This document shows, one piece after another, positions 15,295-25,085 of a DNA stretch of 35,329 bases. Position 1 is the stretch's first letter, and each line of letters opens with the position of its first letter. The position numbers and the translations under genes are program-made. Source of the DNA: Gammaproteobacteria bacterium. GTDB lineage: Bacteria; Pseudomonadota; Gammaproteobacteria; UBA12402. Location: positions 1 through 35,329 of the forward strand of contig JANQHY010000217.1 of assembly GCA_028282395.1 (NCBI GenBank), given 5' to 3'. Below the pieces are notes generated by a model that searched no databases, was not told the DNA's origin, and saw only the letters and a list, made by a program, of their open reading frames with translations.

Positions 15295-16709
15295 TGAAAA
15301 ATCAACCAAAGTTGCTAATAATACTAGGCATAATCGCAGCTTGCTTAATTTTTGGTTTCCTCTGGACAAGTTCTAAATCAGGAAAGCAACAGACAAACAA
15401 GGCTATTCAGAAAAAAAATGCTCATCAGACATTTGATGTAGCATCTGGTGATACAAATAATGAGGTGTTGAAAAGTATTGTTGCACGACAACAGAAATTA
15501 CAAGAAGAAAACGAAAAACTTCAACAAGAAAACAAAGACCTACTAAATAAAAATAAACGAAAAAAGCAGGAAGAGATCATGCAAGTTCAAAATACATTGC
15601 AGAGCAAAATCGCTTCCGTAAAGAAAAGCTTAGAAAGCCGATTCGATCATAGGTTAAAGGATGTTGAAAAACAATCAAAGAGGAATAGTCATTCTAGTAA
15701 GTATGACATCAATAATGAAGCTCAACAACAGAAGAAAAGAGGAGGAATCATTACAGACTCTCCCGATCTGTCAGAAATGGCATCGCCCACGATTAGCGGC
15801 GATAATAAAATGGATGGTAGGGGTGTAGATGACCATTCAACAAGAAGAAAAGATAGGGCTAGCTCCTCAAATGGTAATGCTCCCGTGCTTCCAAGCAATA
15901 AAACAGGGAAGGATGATAATTTAAAAAACTATTATACTGTCCCTGATGGATCAACCCTTGCCAATGTATCTTTAATGAGTCCGCTTATTGGAGAAGTACC
16001 TGTAAATGGGCATCTTGTATCTCCAGCTTTTCCTTTTAAAGCAATTATTAGCCGAAAGGACACAGAAGATATGTTCTCTGCCAACGGTATTCCGTTACCA
16101 GAGAATATTTCGGGAACAGTATTGCAAGGGTATTCCGTTGGAAGTATGTCGCTAGGCTGTGCGAGAGCCTATGTTATGAAAATACTATTTGTTTTCAATG
16201 ATGGCCATTATATTGTATTTCCTGCCAATAAAGACGGGAAAAATAATGCAACTCAAGTCTACCCCAGTGATGCAATTGGCTATCTCAGCAATCCTTTTAA
16301 TAATGCTTGCATCAAAGGACGCTACATTACCGATGCCCCACAAGTTATCGCAAGTTTCATGGCATTGGGCGCAGGCGAAGGGGCGGGCGCAGCCATCGCG
16401 CAAGCACAAACAGAGACATATACCAGTTTTTCTCAGGCAACAACGGGTTCCGTTTTTAACGGCAATTTAGGAAAGTATGCTGCTGGATTAGGCGTTAATG
16501 AAGGCGCAAAAGAGGCGTTACGCTGGTATAAGGCAAGAGTTGGCGATATTTTTGATGCAATTTTTGTACCATCAACATTAAATGGCCATCCACGCCGTCT
16601 TGTTCTAAATATTACACGCACAATTTCAATTGATCTTAACCAAAATGGGAGAAAACTAAACGATGCTGACCAAAGCTTTATGCCCGCGACAGACACTTCT
16701 TTTGAGTAG
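15294..16709 (+). CDS. TraB-like protein (TIGR03752, PFL_4705)
   Basis: A 471-residue VirB10/TraB-type protein: membrane helix at about 7-25, a coiled coil at about 55-125 (EENEKLQQENKDL), a disordered Ser/Asn/Lys-rich linker to about 220, then the beta-barrel domain (VPVNGHLVSPAFPFKAIISR onward). The domain includes a Gly/Ala-rich helix (GAGEGAGAAIAQAQTET) like the antenna segment of VirB10. It bridges inner and outer membranes. The start overlaps the previous stop by one base and the 3' end overlaps the next gene by 47 bp. Confidence 0.82.
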   Translation: MKNQPKLLIILGIIAACLIFGFLWTSSKSGKQQTNKAIQKKNAHQTFDVASGDTNNEVLKSIVARQQKLQEENEKLQQENKDLLNKNKRKKQEEIMQVQNTLQSKIASVKKSLESRFDHRLKDVEKQSKRNSHSSKYDINNEAQQQKKRGGIITDSPDLSEMASPTISGDNKMDGRGVDDHSTRRKDRASSSNGNAPVLPSNKTGKDDNLKNYYTVPDGSTLANVSLMSPLIGEVPVNGHLVSPAFPFKAIISRKDTEDMFSANGIPLPENISGTVLQGYSVGSMSLGCARAYVMKILFVFNDGHYIVFPANKDGKNNATQVYPSDAIGYLSNPFNNACIKGRYITDAPQVIASFMALGAGEGAGAAIAQAQTETYTSFSQATTGSVFNGNLGKYAAGLGVNEGAKEALRWYKARVGDIFDAIFVPSTLNGHPRRLVLNITRTISIDLNQNGRKLNDADQSFMPATDTSFE

Positions 16710-17121
16710 TCTGTTGCTTTTAACGGGGTGTGTTACCCCAGGTAAAAATGCCATTCCACCAGGCGGTGATATGACAATGGCGCAGATTTATAAACAGGAA
16801 ACAGGAATGACGATAAGTCCTCAGAAAAATGAAAAACACAGTAGAAGAAAATCTACTCATCAATATGTGAGAGAACAGGCAGGTAATCAACTTTTACCAC
16901 AGCCTGATTATGTTGCGTATACAGCAACCTCAAAAAATGAGGTTGATAATCTATTCCAGCCACTGCCTAACCCAGGAATCCCAATTTATATCTACCCTCA
17001 TCTTGTCTATAGCAATGGAGAAGCTTATCCAAAGCCTGGACTTTCTACAGCATTCTTCCTTTATAGTAAGAATCATTTTGCTATGCCTGATGAAGCCTAT
17101 CGAATAAGGAATGAAAGATGA
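16663..17121 (+). CDS. TraV-like lipoprotein (TIGR03751)
   Basis: A 152-residue lipoprotein: signal peptide with lipobox LLTGC (Cys23), followed by the family-typical GGDMTMAQIYKQETG and a C-terminal part with the PLPNPGIPIYIYPHL motif. It corresponds to the VirB7/TraV-like lipoprotein that anchors the core complex in the outer membrane. The start lies within traB-like coding sequence and the end overlaps the ATPase start by 4 bp, so the three are translationally coupled. Confidence 0.82.
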   Translation: MLTKALCPRQTLLLSSLLLLTGCVTPGKNAIPPGGDMTMAQIYKQETGMTISPQKNEKHSRRKSTHQYVREQAGNQLLPQPDYVAYTATSKNEVDNLFQPLPNPGIPIYIYPHLVYSNGEAYPKPGLSTAFFLYSKNHFAMPDEAYRIRNER

Positions 17122-19946
17122 ATATTTTTGGAAAACGGAAAAAACATGTTGTTAAAGAAAGTGAAATAAAAAAACAATATAAGCGTTTTCCCTCATTCTC
17201 TGATTACTTACCTTGGCTAGAGTGGTCAGATGATAAGTCTGTTATTCTACTTGAAGATGCAAAATCGGTAGGCGCTGTATACGATGTTAAATCTGTAGCA
17301 ACAGAAGCTAGGCCAGAAGAACACATAAAAGCACTCCATCTGAAGTTAGTTAGAATGCTCTCTACATTGCTGCCTTTTGAGGATGAGAATCCTTGGGTTA
17401 TGCAGATATTTGTCCAAGATGACTTAACTCTCATGCCAATTCATAAGGCGCTCAAGAACTATATGGACAATTTTATTGACACAGAAAATGACAAATTAGC
17501 CAAAAAATATCTTTCAATTATGGAAGACCATTTTCGATTGATGTGTCAGGATAAAGGAATTTTAACTGATCCTATGTCAAATCTTGATTTTCGTGGGAAA
17601 ATACGCCGTGTAAGGGTAACGCTTTATAGACGATATTCAAAGATAAATAAGAAAAATCTGCCCAATGTTATAGAAGAGATTGAGAGTGTTTGTAATAAGT
17701 TTGAAACACAAATGAGGCAGGTTGGAATTAGATTAAATCGACTTAAAGCCCATCAATTCTATGACTGGTTGGTAAGATGGTTTAATCCATGCCCGCCTAA
17801 AACTGATGGAGATATCGATGAACTTTTAAAGAGGTATCCTTACCCTGAAAATGAAAAGCCCTTTGGGTGGTCATTTAGTCAAAATATATTCTTTGGTGAC
17901 GTTGAGTCATACGAAACAGGATGGAAGTTTGATGGCATTAATCATGAAGTGATGACGATTAAAGAGCTAGATGGTGAAATTGATATCGGTGCTATCTCGC
18001 GTGAAATGAGTCTTGGTGAAAATCAGAAATATGCGCTATTGGATAAATTCCCGCCAGGCGCAATTTATACCATACAGATAACCTTTGAATCTAAAAACTT
18101 AATTAGTGACCATTTAGACGGAATAGAGAGCGCAGGAATAGGAAAAAGTGAGGTCGTAAAAGATATACATCAAAATGTAAACCGCGCCCGTTATGAAATG
18201 GATAAAGGCAACATGCTTTTCCGCTGCGTTGAAGCTATTTACTTAAAAGGTGAAAATGATGAAGATATTAAACAACAAGCATTAACCTTAGAATCTTTGT
18301 TGGATACAGTTAATCTCAATGTGATGCCAACAAAAAAAGAACTCTATCCAAAAGATTTATATCTAAGATTTCTACCGTTTAATTTTAATTATGAGTTCGA
18401 TAAAAAAGATAACTTTCGCTCAACTTATAAATATGCGAATGATATTGCAAGGCTACTTCCACTTTATGGCCGATCACAGGGAGATGGAAGAAATCCCATG
18501 CACCTCTATTATAATCGGGGAGGCGAGGTCTTCATTTTCGATCATCTTAGTAGAGACTTTAAAATGTCAAATAGCCACATGGCGATTGTTGGTACAACAG
18601 GCGCAGGGAAGTCAGTAACACTGAATAATATGTGTCTCAGTTTGTCAGCAGTAAGAAACCCACGCATTGTCGCAATGGAAGTGGGCGGGTCATTTGATTT
18701 AACTGCTAAGTACTTGGCTGAATATGGGCGCAAAGTGAAAATCATGAAATTTGACCGCATGAACCCAATCGCAGTAAATCCCTATGCCGAAGCATATAAA
18801 GCATTAAAAATTATTGAAGAAGAAGAGGCTGTTATTGCTGCGTATGCCGCAGAGCAAGGCAAGAAAGATTCAGAAGATGTTATAGAAGAGAAAGTACTAG
18901 AAAAACATCAAGAAAAATTAACTAAGGAAATGCAATCTTGCCAAAAAGAGGCAACCGAAGATGAGTTAAAATGTGAAGAAGACCGAGACATCCTCAATGA
19001 GATGGTTATCGCAACACGGGTAATGATTACACAAGGACAGCGACAAGAAGAAGAAAAAATCGATCCAACAGACTTATCATTAATTACTCGCGCATTGATT
19101 CATAGCATGAAAAAATGTAAGGCTAAAAGTATCCCACAAATGCTCTTAGTCCATGTTATTGATAGTATGACTATATTAGCAGATGAGGAAAAAAATGCCG
19201 ATTTGCAAAACAGATTAAAACAATTCGCACTTCGGTTGAATTACTATACTTCTGGTATCAGAGGACAATTCGTTAATCGCCCATCAGAACCGTTTGACGA
19301 CTTTGACTTTTTACACATAGATTTTGGGTTTATGCAGAGTGAGTCATACAAAGACCTAATGAATATCTCATGTATTGCCCTCCTTGCGAAAGTTCTTGCC
19401 CTAGCCGAAGCCAATAAAGCAACAGGACGGCCAACTGAGCTATTTATTGATGAAGCGCATGTGCCGTTTAAATCAGATATGGTAGCTGCTTTTATTATCT
19501 TAATGGCCAAAGTAGCGAGAAAAATCGGTTTGTGGCTAAAACCTTGCACACAAAATATTGAGGATTTCACAGGTATTGAGTCTAAGAAAGTTTTATCAAT
19601 GATGGAAACATGGCTATGTCTCGCCTTAGAAGCGGATGAAGTAAAGCTCATTGAGAAATTTAAACCGCTGTCTGATGAAATGAAAAGCCTTATCTTAGAT
19701 GTAAGAAAATACCCAGGAATTTACTCCGAGGGCGTACTGATTGGAAAGCGCTTTTCAGGGCTATTCAGGAACATCCCGCCAAGGATTGCTTTATCGTTAG
19801 CAATGACTGAGCAGGATGAGCGTACTCGAAGAAAAGAGATACAAGAGAGTCAAAATATCAGTGAACTTGAGGCGGTCGAGTATATGGCCAAAGAGATTAG
19901 TGCTAAACGCTATGAGGATAAGGATGAAAGCTACTTTTTATACTAA
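17118..19946 (+). CDS. VirB4/TraC-type conjugative transfer ATPase (TIGR03744)
   Basis: A 942-residue cytoplasmic ATPase that powers channel assembly and substrate transfer. Walker A is GTTGAGKS at about 492-499, and Walker B is ELFIDEAHVPF at about 775-785. A charged helical insertion lies between (about 565-640, rich in Glu/Lys). The N-terminal half carries the TraC-type domain. Length is close to that usual for the PFL_4706 ATPase of ICEs. It overlaps both neighbours. Confidence 0.92.
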   Translation: MNIFGKRKKHVVKESEIKKQYKRFPSFSDYLPWLEWSDDKSVILLEDAKSVGAVYDVKSVATEARPEEHIKALHLKLVRMLSTLLPFEDENPWVMQIFVQDDLTLMPIHKALKNYMDNFIDTENDKLAKKYLSIMEDHFRLMCQDKGILTDPMSNLDFRGKIRRVRVTLYRRYSKINKKNLPNVIEEIESVCNKFETQMRQVGIRLNRLKAHQFYDWLVRWFNPCPPKTDGDIDELLKRYPYPENEKPFGWSFSQNIFFGDVESYETGWKFDGINHEVMTIKELDGEIDIGAISREMSLGENQKYALLDKFPPGAIYTIQITFESKNLISDHLDGIESAGIGKSEVVKDIHQNVNRARYEMDKGNMLFRCVEAIYLKGENDEDIKQQALTLESLLDTVNLNVMPTKKELYPKDLYLRFLPFNFNYEFDKKDNFRSTYKYANDIARLLPLYGRSQGDGRNPMHLYYNRGGEVFIFDHLSRDFKMSNSHMAIVGTTGAGKSVTLNNMCLSLSAVRNPRIVAMEVGGSFDLTAKYLAEYGRKVKIMKFDRMNPIAVNPYAEAYKALKIIEEEEAVIAAYAAEQGKKDSEDVIEEKVLEKHQEKLTKEMQSCQKEATEDELKCEEDRDILNEMVIATRVMITQGQRQEEEKIDPTDLSLITRALIHSMKKCKAKSIPQMLLVHVIDSMTILADEEKNADLQNRLKQFALRLNYYTSGIRGQFVNRPSEPFDDFDFLHIDFGFMQSESYKDLMNISCIALLAKVLALAEANKATGRPTELFIDEAHVPFKSDMVAAFIILMAKVARKIGLWLKPCTQNIEDFTGIESKKVLSMMETWLCLALEADEVKLIEKFKPLSDEMKSLILDVRKYPGIYSEGVLIGKRFSGLFRNIPPRIALSLAMTEQDERTRRKEIQESQNISELEAVEYMAKEISAKRYEDKDESYFLY

Positions 19947-20337
19947 AGCAACAATAATTTTCATCATATCGGCATTAGCACTTGTATTAGTAATGCCAGA
20001 TAGTGCGTTGGCTTCACCACAATTATTTGGCTTATCAAGCGATCCTTTCATAGGACTGCCTAAAGATATTCAACCCTGCTATGTTGACAAGGCAAACATA
20101 CTATTCAATTCAATTAATTCAAAAATAAAGGAAGATCAAAATTTCGATAGTAGTAAATACAAAGAAGATTTTGATGGGTTGTCGAAAGCCTATTTATGTT
20201 GTTATCAGGCAGAGATGCTTGGAATAACCAAACTTCCAGCAATTGTTTTTAATGATAAGTATGTTGTCTATGGTGACGATGACTTGCAAAGTGCTAAAAG
20301 AAAATATGAAAACTATAAAGAGAAGCACCATGCCTAA
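19924..20337 (+). CDS. Thioredoxin-like protein, PFL_4709 family (TIGR03757)
   Basis: A 137-residue secreted protein. The ATG at 19924 is preferred over an in-frame ATG at 19816 because it starts a clear signal peptide (about 1-27, ending ALAS) and lies at the end of the ATPase gene. The C-terminal motif GITKLPAIVFNDKYVVYG matches the PFL_4709 family, thought to adopt a thioredoxin-like fold. A CC pair precedes it (LCCYQ) but no CxxC. It probably helps fold the disulfide-rich TraU/TraH-like proteins encoded next. Confidence 0.78.
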   Translation: MKATFYTKATIIFIISALALVLVMPDSALASPQLFGLSSDPFIGLPKDIQPCYVDKANILFNSINSKIKEDQNFDSSKYKEDFDGLSKAYLCCYQAEMLGITKLPAIVFNDKYVVYGDDDLQSAKRKYENYKEKHHA

Positions 20338-21430
20338 GATAATTGTAAAATACATTTTTATTTTTTCACTTCTATGCGCGGGAATGTTGTCTTCAGTTTA
20401 TGCAGATGATTCTCCACCAGACACAATTAATGGTTTCGAGATATCAGAGGATGTTTTGACGTATACATATGAAAATTTTGTTGAAAAGTTTAGACCGATA
20501 GGAGTATGTGTATGGTTACACCATGCCTTGATCCCATACATTACGACAACGCCAGAAGTGGATGAGTACCTACCTGACTTAGTGGTTTCAGTCTACAACG
20601 AACTAGGAGATGATCCTTTCGAGGAAGCAAACTACATGCTTGACGAGACGGCAAATGAAGTTGGAAATACGGACTTAAAAATTGCAACAAGCGCGTTAAT
20701 TGGAGGAAGTATTAGTGGCGGTCTGGCGAATGGCCGTAATAGTTCTATTAGGACTCGAACGCACAATAATTCTGATATAACAAAATCAGTTGATGTCATT
20801 GGTAGCCCATTCAATGTAGCACATTTGGGCTATGTCACACTTCAGCGAGATACGACTTTTTACTATCCTTACTTTCAATCAGACGCTGATAGTGTTCCAG
20901 GCAGATTAGGCTTTGCAGAAGACCTAGAGGTTAAATACACACCATCTCCACTTGGCCCGTATATTGGATCAAGCTTTGAGAATCACTGGGCCTATGAGTT
21001 TCCCCGTGATATGGATGTAGTGAATGAAAATGATTACAAAGCCTCTCTTTCTATAGCACTTCATGCAGCCGATATCGTTACAAATAAAAGTGATGGACAT
21101 ATTGTCTATCCTACACATGATTCTTGCGGAAAGAATTGTGCTGTCGCAAATGTTATTTCACCAAGCGAACAACATGACATAAATATAAGAAATAGAAGTG
21201 CAAGAAATAATACTATCTGGCAAGAAGTTTATCCAAATAATATTAACAAGGTAAAAATGGGGACAAGTGATGTTGCAAGCACAAACCCTTATGGCTTGGG
21301 ACATAGTGAGGAAGTAGCAGGAAATGGCAACTATGTATTTGTTATATGGCGACACTATAAAGGATGCGTACAGAGTCATGGAAAATTGATTTTTGCAACA
21401 GTTAAAGTTCCTAATACGAAAAAGCGCTAA
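20330..21430 (+). CDS. TraU-like protein (TIGR03756, PFL_4710)
   Basis: A 366-residue secreted protein. The start at 20330 gives a good signal peptide (about 1-24, ending SVYA), unlike an earlier in-frame ATG at 20243 that lies inside the upstream gene. Conserved features include RPIGVCVWLHHALIPYI near the N-terminus and a few cysteines (DSCGKNC, YKGCVQ) as in TraU. TraU-like proteins are periplasmic factors needed for DNA transfer and for pilus function in F-like systems. It overlaps the upstream gene by 8 bp. Confidence 0.82.
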   Translation: MPKIIVKYIFIFSLLCAGMLSSVYADDSPPDTINGFEISEDVLTYTYENFVEKFRPIGVCVWLHHALIPYITTTPEVDEYLPDLVVSVYNELGDDPFEEANYMLDETANEVGNTDLKIATSALIGGSISGGLANGRNSSIRTRTHNNSDITKSVDVIGSPFNVAHLGYVTLQRDTTFYYPYFQSDADSVPGRLGFAEDLEVKYTPSPLGPYIGSSFENHWAYEFPRDMDVVNENDYKASLSIALHAADIVTNKSDGHIVYPTHDSCGKNCAVANVISPSEQHDINIRNRSARNNTIWQEVYPNNINKVKMGTSDVASTNPYGLGHSEEVAGNGNYVFVIWRHYKGCVQSHGKLIFATVKVPNTKKR

Positions 21431-21444
21431 GGCGGAGGTAAATA

Positions 21445-22872
21445 ATGCGTAAAAAAATTCATCTAGGTTTAATGCTTTCACTATTAACGGTTTCTAGCGC
21501 GTATGCGATGGATATTATCCCCTCAGACTCAAACCAGTATTATGAGCTTGGCGGTGGGGGAGATGTCAGTATGCCGCCGGTCTCAACGACTGAAGACATA
21601 GACCTGCACGGTGATGCAAATGCAAATCTAGGATATGTTTGTACAGGGTTTAATCCATCTATATCAATGAGAAATAGCTTGAATGATCTAACTGGCTCAT
21701 TGCAGGATATGCAAGCCAGTGTTATTAATTCAGCGACATCTGCTCTTGGATCAATGCCTATGTATATACTCTCTAAAACAAATAAGGATTTGTATAATTT
21801 GATTGAAAATGCAATGACGGACGCAGGAGACACATTTCATTTATCAATGAAGTCTTGCCAACAAGCATTAAATGAAATTCATGATGGTAAATCTCCCTAT
21901 CAGGATTGGTTCGGTGTGTCAGACTCTGAAGGCTGGATGGAAAGAGCAAGAGAAGCAGCCGCGCATGGTGGAAAGAGCGATGTTGATATTAATGATGTCA
22001 ATAAGAATATGACAAAAGATCCAAATAAGGCAGGAATTCCTTGGGTACATAAGAAAAATTCTGGTGGAACAGGTGATACGCAAGTACCCATTAAAGTTAT
22101 TTATGATGTAGTAGTTGCAGGATACAATTCTCAAATTAGTCCTGATAATGACTTAGATAATAACGAAGCAATAGCACCTCCTGGAACCGCATTAGCTCGA
22201 TATTTTCCTGTTGCCGATGATGCTGGACAATGGGCGAAATTAATATTAGGCGAGATGACTATTTCTGCAAAAGATCAACAAAAAGGGAAAGACAATACAG
22301 CAAGGGGAACAGGATTGATGACAATCATACAAACCTGTCCTGATGACGGGACTTCCAAACCAGATATGCGAGATAGTCAAACCTGCTTGAAAACTATTAT
22401 TCCCGCGATGAAGAAAATAGTTCAGTCTAATAGTGCTCCCACATCAGAACAATTAAAAAGTATTAGCTCTAGTACATTAATTGCATCACCTAAATTAATT
22501 GATGCTATTAGAAATATGAATTCAGAAGGACAAGCTTTAGCAATAGGTAAATGGAGTCAAGATGTTGCAATCCAGAATATCACTGATAAAGCTCGCACTT
22601 TACGTCAACTACTTATAGCGGGTGAGCATACAAAACCTGTGGCAAATTTGAAACCTGCTGTAGACGCGACAGATAGAGCTATTAAACTTATTAACATTGA
22701 GATTGATAGCATAATGAAGCAGTATCAAACACGAACCGCATTAATGACAAATACCGCAAAAGTTATCATGTCTCATGAGCTGACAAGTGAAACCAATGCA
22801 ATTTCTCAAGTCAATAAAACGCAAAGGCCAGACGAGATGAATGGCGCGGTCTATAAAAATGATAACTCATAG
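21445..22872 (+). CDS. TraH-like protein (TIGR03755, PFL_4711)
   Basis: A 475-residue secreted protein with a signal peptide (about 1-20, SSAYAMD) and a largely helical mature part. Recognisable family features are YYELGGGGDVS close to the mature N-terminus, LGYVCTGFNPSISMRNSL, and the cysteine-containing TCPDDG ... QTCLKTI segment. It corresponds in place to TraH of F-like systems, a periplasmic pilus assembly factor. GGAGG lies before the start. Confidence 0.82.
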   Translation: MRKKIHLGLMLSLLTVSSAYAMDIIPSDSNQYYELGGGGDVSMPPVSTTEDIDLHGDANANLGYVCTGFNPSISMRNSLNDLTGSLQDMQASVINSATSALGSMPMYILSKTNKDLYNLIENAMTDAGDTFHLSMKSCQQALNEIHDGKSPYQDWFGVSDSEGWMERAREAAAHGGKSDVDINDVNKNMTKDPNKAGIPWVHKKNSGGTGDTQVPIKVIYDVVVAGYNSQISPDNDLDNNEAIAPPGTALARYFPVADDAGQWAKLILGEMTISAKDQQKGKDNTARGTGLMTIIQTCPDDGTSKPDMRDSQTCLKTIIPAMKKIVQSNSAPTSEQLKSISSSTLIASPKLIDAIRNMNSEGQALAIGKWSQDVAIQNITDKARTLRQLLIAGEHTKPVANLKPAVDATDRAIKLINIEIDSIMKQYQTRTALMTNTAKVIMSHELTSETNAISQVNKTQRPDEMNGAVYKNDNS

Positions 22873-22884
22873 GAGGATAAGCTA

Positions 22885-24522
22885 ATGATGGTAAATGGGC
22901 CATTGGAAATTTATGGCGTTGTAATTGGCATAAATTTTTTTGACAAGATGTTTAATATATTAGCATCAATGGGAATAGTCTTTATTCCCATTCTAGTGCT
23001 TTTATTTAAAGGGACGACAGAGCCTTATGAGTCACAACTTGAAAATGGTGCATCAACTTCATTACGTAAAGTTAGCATAAACTTTGTTCTATGGGGGTTT
23101 GTTGTCATGACTTTTGTTGCGCCCACGCATAAGATAAAAATCAGTGAAATTACTTATGTGCCAGCTTGCTATCCTAGTGCCACAAAATCAACATTCGGTG
23201 ATACTGGCACAACGTATGATTCAACAATAGGTACATACGATTATGGTACATTAAGAATGCCTATTATGATGGGTTTTATCCTTTCAGGTATGTCAGGCAT
23301 GACTAACGCACTTATTGCCTCAATACCCTGCTCAACCAATGTGCAGAAAATCGAGGATACTATTGACACGACTAACCTCACGCCCAACATAGCTCAAGAA
23401 GTTAACAGATTTGCAAGTGAGTGCTATGCACCAGCAAAAGGTAAGTTTACGACTCAACATCCTGACGAGAAACTCTACAAAGACACAATGAATAGTTATG
23501 GAGGGCAATCAGATTTATCATGGATTGGGTCACATGTGCTTCAACAACTTTATTATAAAGGAATATATCCCTCCAAGCCTGTTCCTGGATTCCCGTATTC
23601 AGAATTTAGTAGTCAGGCGCAAAGAGATTATGTCGAGAATAACAAAAAAAGTGGCATGGATGAGCCAAAATGGGGCTATCCTGATTGCTATGAATGGTGG
23701 AAAGATGGAACTTATGGACTAGAAGGAAGGCTCGTTGATTTAGTTAACAAACATTCACCACATAATAAGCATCTGGGTAGCTGGAACTTATATGAAAAAG
23801 TTAAAGCATGGATACTCAAACACAGTGGTGAGGTAACCGTGGGAAATGAAATAAAAGCAGATGACCTAATTGCTCATAATCTTCTTTATGATATGGCGGG
23901 AAAGAGCAATGCAGGGTTTGGTTCAAGTGGAAATTGGATGAATGCTGATATCGCTCCTGGCGAAGCAGGGCTTCATAGCATGATGACAGGCAATCATGGA
24001 CTCTCAGCAGGTTCGGGAGTCGCGCATCTTGCTGCAATTGCATTTCAAAACGCTAAGTCGCACACGTCAGGAGCAGTTCAACGAGCTGAAATAGAAAATG
24101 AGATACCAATACTGCAAGCAGTATTATTAGCAGTAGCATTAGCATTAGGGCCAATGGTTATCTTGCTTGGAATGATGCGAGGAGATACAGGCATTGGTGT
24201 AATATTTACCTATTATTTTTTCATCGGCAGTCTACTATTTTTGCCATTTTTGGAGAGATTTCTGCGTTACCTTGAAACCTCTATTCATGATGCTCATGTT
24301 TATAATATTTTACAATTGGGCAACAACGGTATACTTTATAATGTTTTTACCAAACTATACTTTTATGCTCCTATGCTTTATCTGATGTTAATGTCAATAG
24401 CAGGTATTGGACTAGGAAAAGCCGTTGGCTCTACGTTTAGTCAATCAGTATCAGGAGAGTCTAAATTAATGGCAACTTCTAAGGGCGGCTTTAGTGCAAT
24501 AAAATCGATAATACCGAAATAA
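22885..24522 (+). CDS. TraG-like inner-membrane protein (N-terminal TraG domain)
   Basis: A 545-residue protein; two adjacent ATGs (22885, 22888) follow AGGAGG. Membrane helices lie near 25-40, 60-75 and 130-145 and again in a cluster at about 410-430, 440-458 and 490-510, separated by a long periplasmic loop of about 250 residues rich in Trp, Tyr and Cys. This is the layout of TraG_N proteins of GI-type systems. The F-TraG C-terminal entry-exclusion domain is absent, as usual for this class. It would form part of the inner-membrane platform. Confidence 0.8.
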   Translation: MMVNGPLEIYGVVIGINFFDKMFNILASMGIVFIPILVLLFKGTTEPYESQLENGASTSLRKVSINFVLWGFVVMTFVAPTHKIKISEITYVPACYPSATKSTFGDTGTTYDSTIGTYDYGTLRMPIMMGFILSGMSGMTNALIASIPCSTNVQKIEDTIDTTNLTPNIAQEVNRFASECYAPAKGKFTTQHPDEKLYKDTMNSYGGQSDLSWIGSHVLQQLYYKGIYPSKPVPGFPYSEFSSQAQRDYVENNKKSGMDEPKWGYPDCYEWWKDGTYGLEGRLVDLVNKHSPHNKHLGSWNLYEKVKAWILKHSGEVTVGNEIKADDLIAHNLLYDMAGKSNAGFGSSGNWMNADIAPGEAGLHSMMTGNHGLSAGSGVAHLAAIAFQNAKSHTSGAVQRAEIENEIPILQAVLLAVALALGPMVILLGMMRGDTGIGVIFTYYFFIGSLLFLPFLERFLRYLETSIHDAHVYNILQLGNNGILYNVFTKLYFYAPMLYLMLMSIAGIGLGKAVGSTFSQSVSGESKLMATSKGGFSAIKSIIPK

Positions 24523-24598
24523 ACTTGAAGAGAAAATCATAAATGAGAGAAATAAAAAACCAGAAGTCTTTTGTTGCCCTATATTGTAAATGTAGTAA

Positions 24599-24922
24599 TT
24601 ATCTTTTCTTCAAAGAAGATGCCACTGTTCCAATTGCTGCGCCAGCTATTGCACCAAAAGCTTCAGCTTCCTCTTCATTTCTCATTCTACTTTTTACTTC
24701 CCCATCAGACTCAAAACCCTGTCGATGTGCTGAGGGTGAATCTGATGCACCAAGCATAAAAGCTGCAAACAGACATAAGAAGATGGTGCTGAAGATACTG
24801 ACTACCTTGAAAATAGACTGTAAAGCAAACCAGAGGGCTTTTGCAGTAAGGATCAGAAGTTTTCCAGTGCAGCGTAATAGAGCAACTGTGATGATTAGCC
24901 AAAAAGGTCTAGTAGTTGTCAT
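24599..24922 (-). CDS. Small membrane protein on the opposite strand
   Basis: A 107-residue protein with AAAGGAGA nine bases before its ATG, the best ribosome binding site nearby. It has one or two hydrophobic stretches (about 7-20 and 33-58), then a polar segment and a Gly/Ala-rich C-terminal helix (AFGAIAGAAIGTVASS). It is the only minus-strand gene inside the transfer region. A 207-codon plus-strand frame covers the same DNA but looks like a shadow. I do not recognise the family; a position-specific ICE accessory such as DUF3742 is possible but not shown. Confidence 0.6.
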   Translation of the reverse strand: MTTTRPFWLIITVALLRCTGKLLILTAKALWFALQSIFKVVSIFSTIFLCLFAAFMLGASDSPSAHRQGFESDGEVKSRMRNEEEAEAFGAIAGAAIGTVASSLKKR

Positions 24923-24974
24923 GATAAATTCTCCTTTAGGATTTCGTTTAAATTTTCAAATTATTCGTATTAAA

Positions 24975-24997
24975 TGCCATTGTTCCTCAATGCTCTT
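24975..24997 (-). repeat. 23-bp inverted repeat, left copy
   Basis: Exact reverse complement of 25507-25529, which covers the traD ribosome binding site and start codon. On the minus strand this copy therefore also reads GAGGAACAATGGCA; the ATG opens a frame of only 10 codons (MAFNTNNLKI). Weaker similarity continues beyond both ends. Confidence 0.85.
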
Positions 24998-25015
24998 ACC
25001 AGCGTTAATGCTATG

Positions 25016-25085
25016 GTTGGCAAGTGCCACTTTAAACAAAGCTCTCACCCCACTTGAGCTATTGTTTAAAGTAGCGCTTGCTAAT
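25016..25085. repeat. Large imperfect palindrome
   Basis: An imperfect stem of nearly 30 bp around a central 11-nt loop (25045-25055). The core pairs ACTTTAAACAA (25029-25039) with TTGTTTAAAGT (25062-25072) and AGCTC (25040-25044) with GAGCT (25056-25060). CAAG (25021-25024) pairs with CTTG (25077-25080). Because of the symmetry both strands can be read to similar peptides (LASATLN and LFKVALAN). A second hairpin, CCTGTTAAT / ATTAACAGG, follows at about 25095-25123. A 45-codon minus-strand frame (25093-24956) runs through it without a clear ribosome binding site. It may be a palindromic repeat element or a structured RNA; it is not a normal gene. Confidence 0.65.

Noticed and set aside
19816..19923. 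Longer N-terminus for the PFL_4709 gene.
   Set aside because: It would lie wholly inside the ATPase gene and remove the signal peptide from the N-terminus; the ATG at 19924 is better.
20243..20329. Longer N-terminus for the TraU-like gene.
   Set aside because: The added residues overlap the preceding gene and bury the signal peptide; the ATG at 20330 is better.
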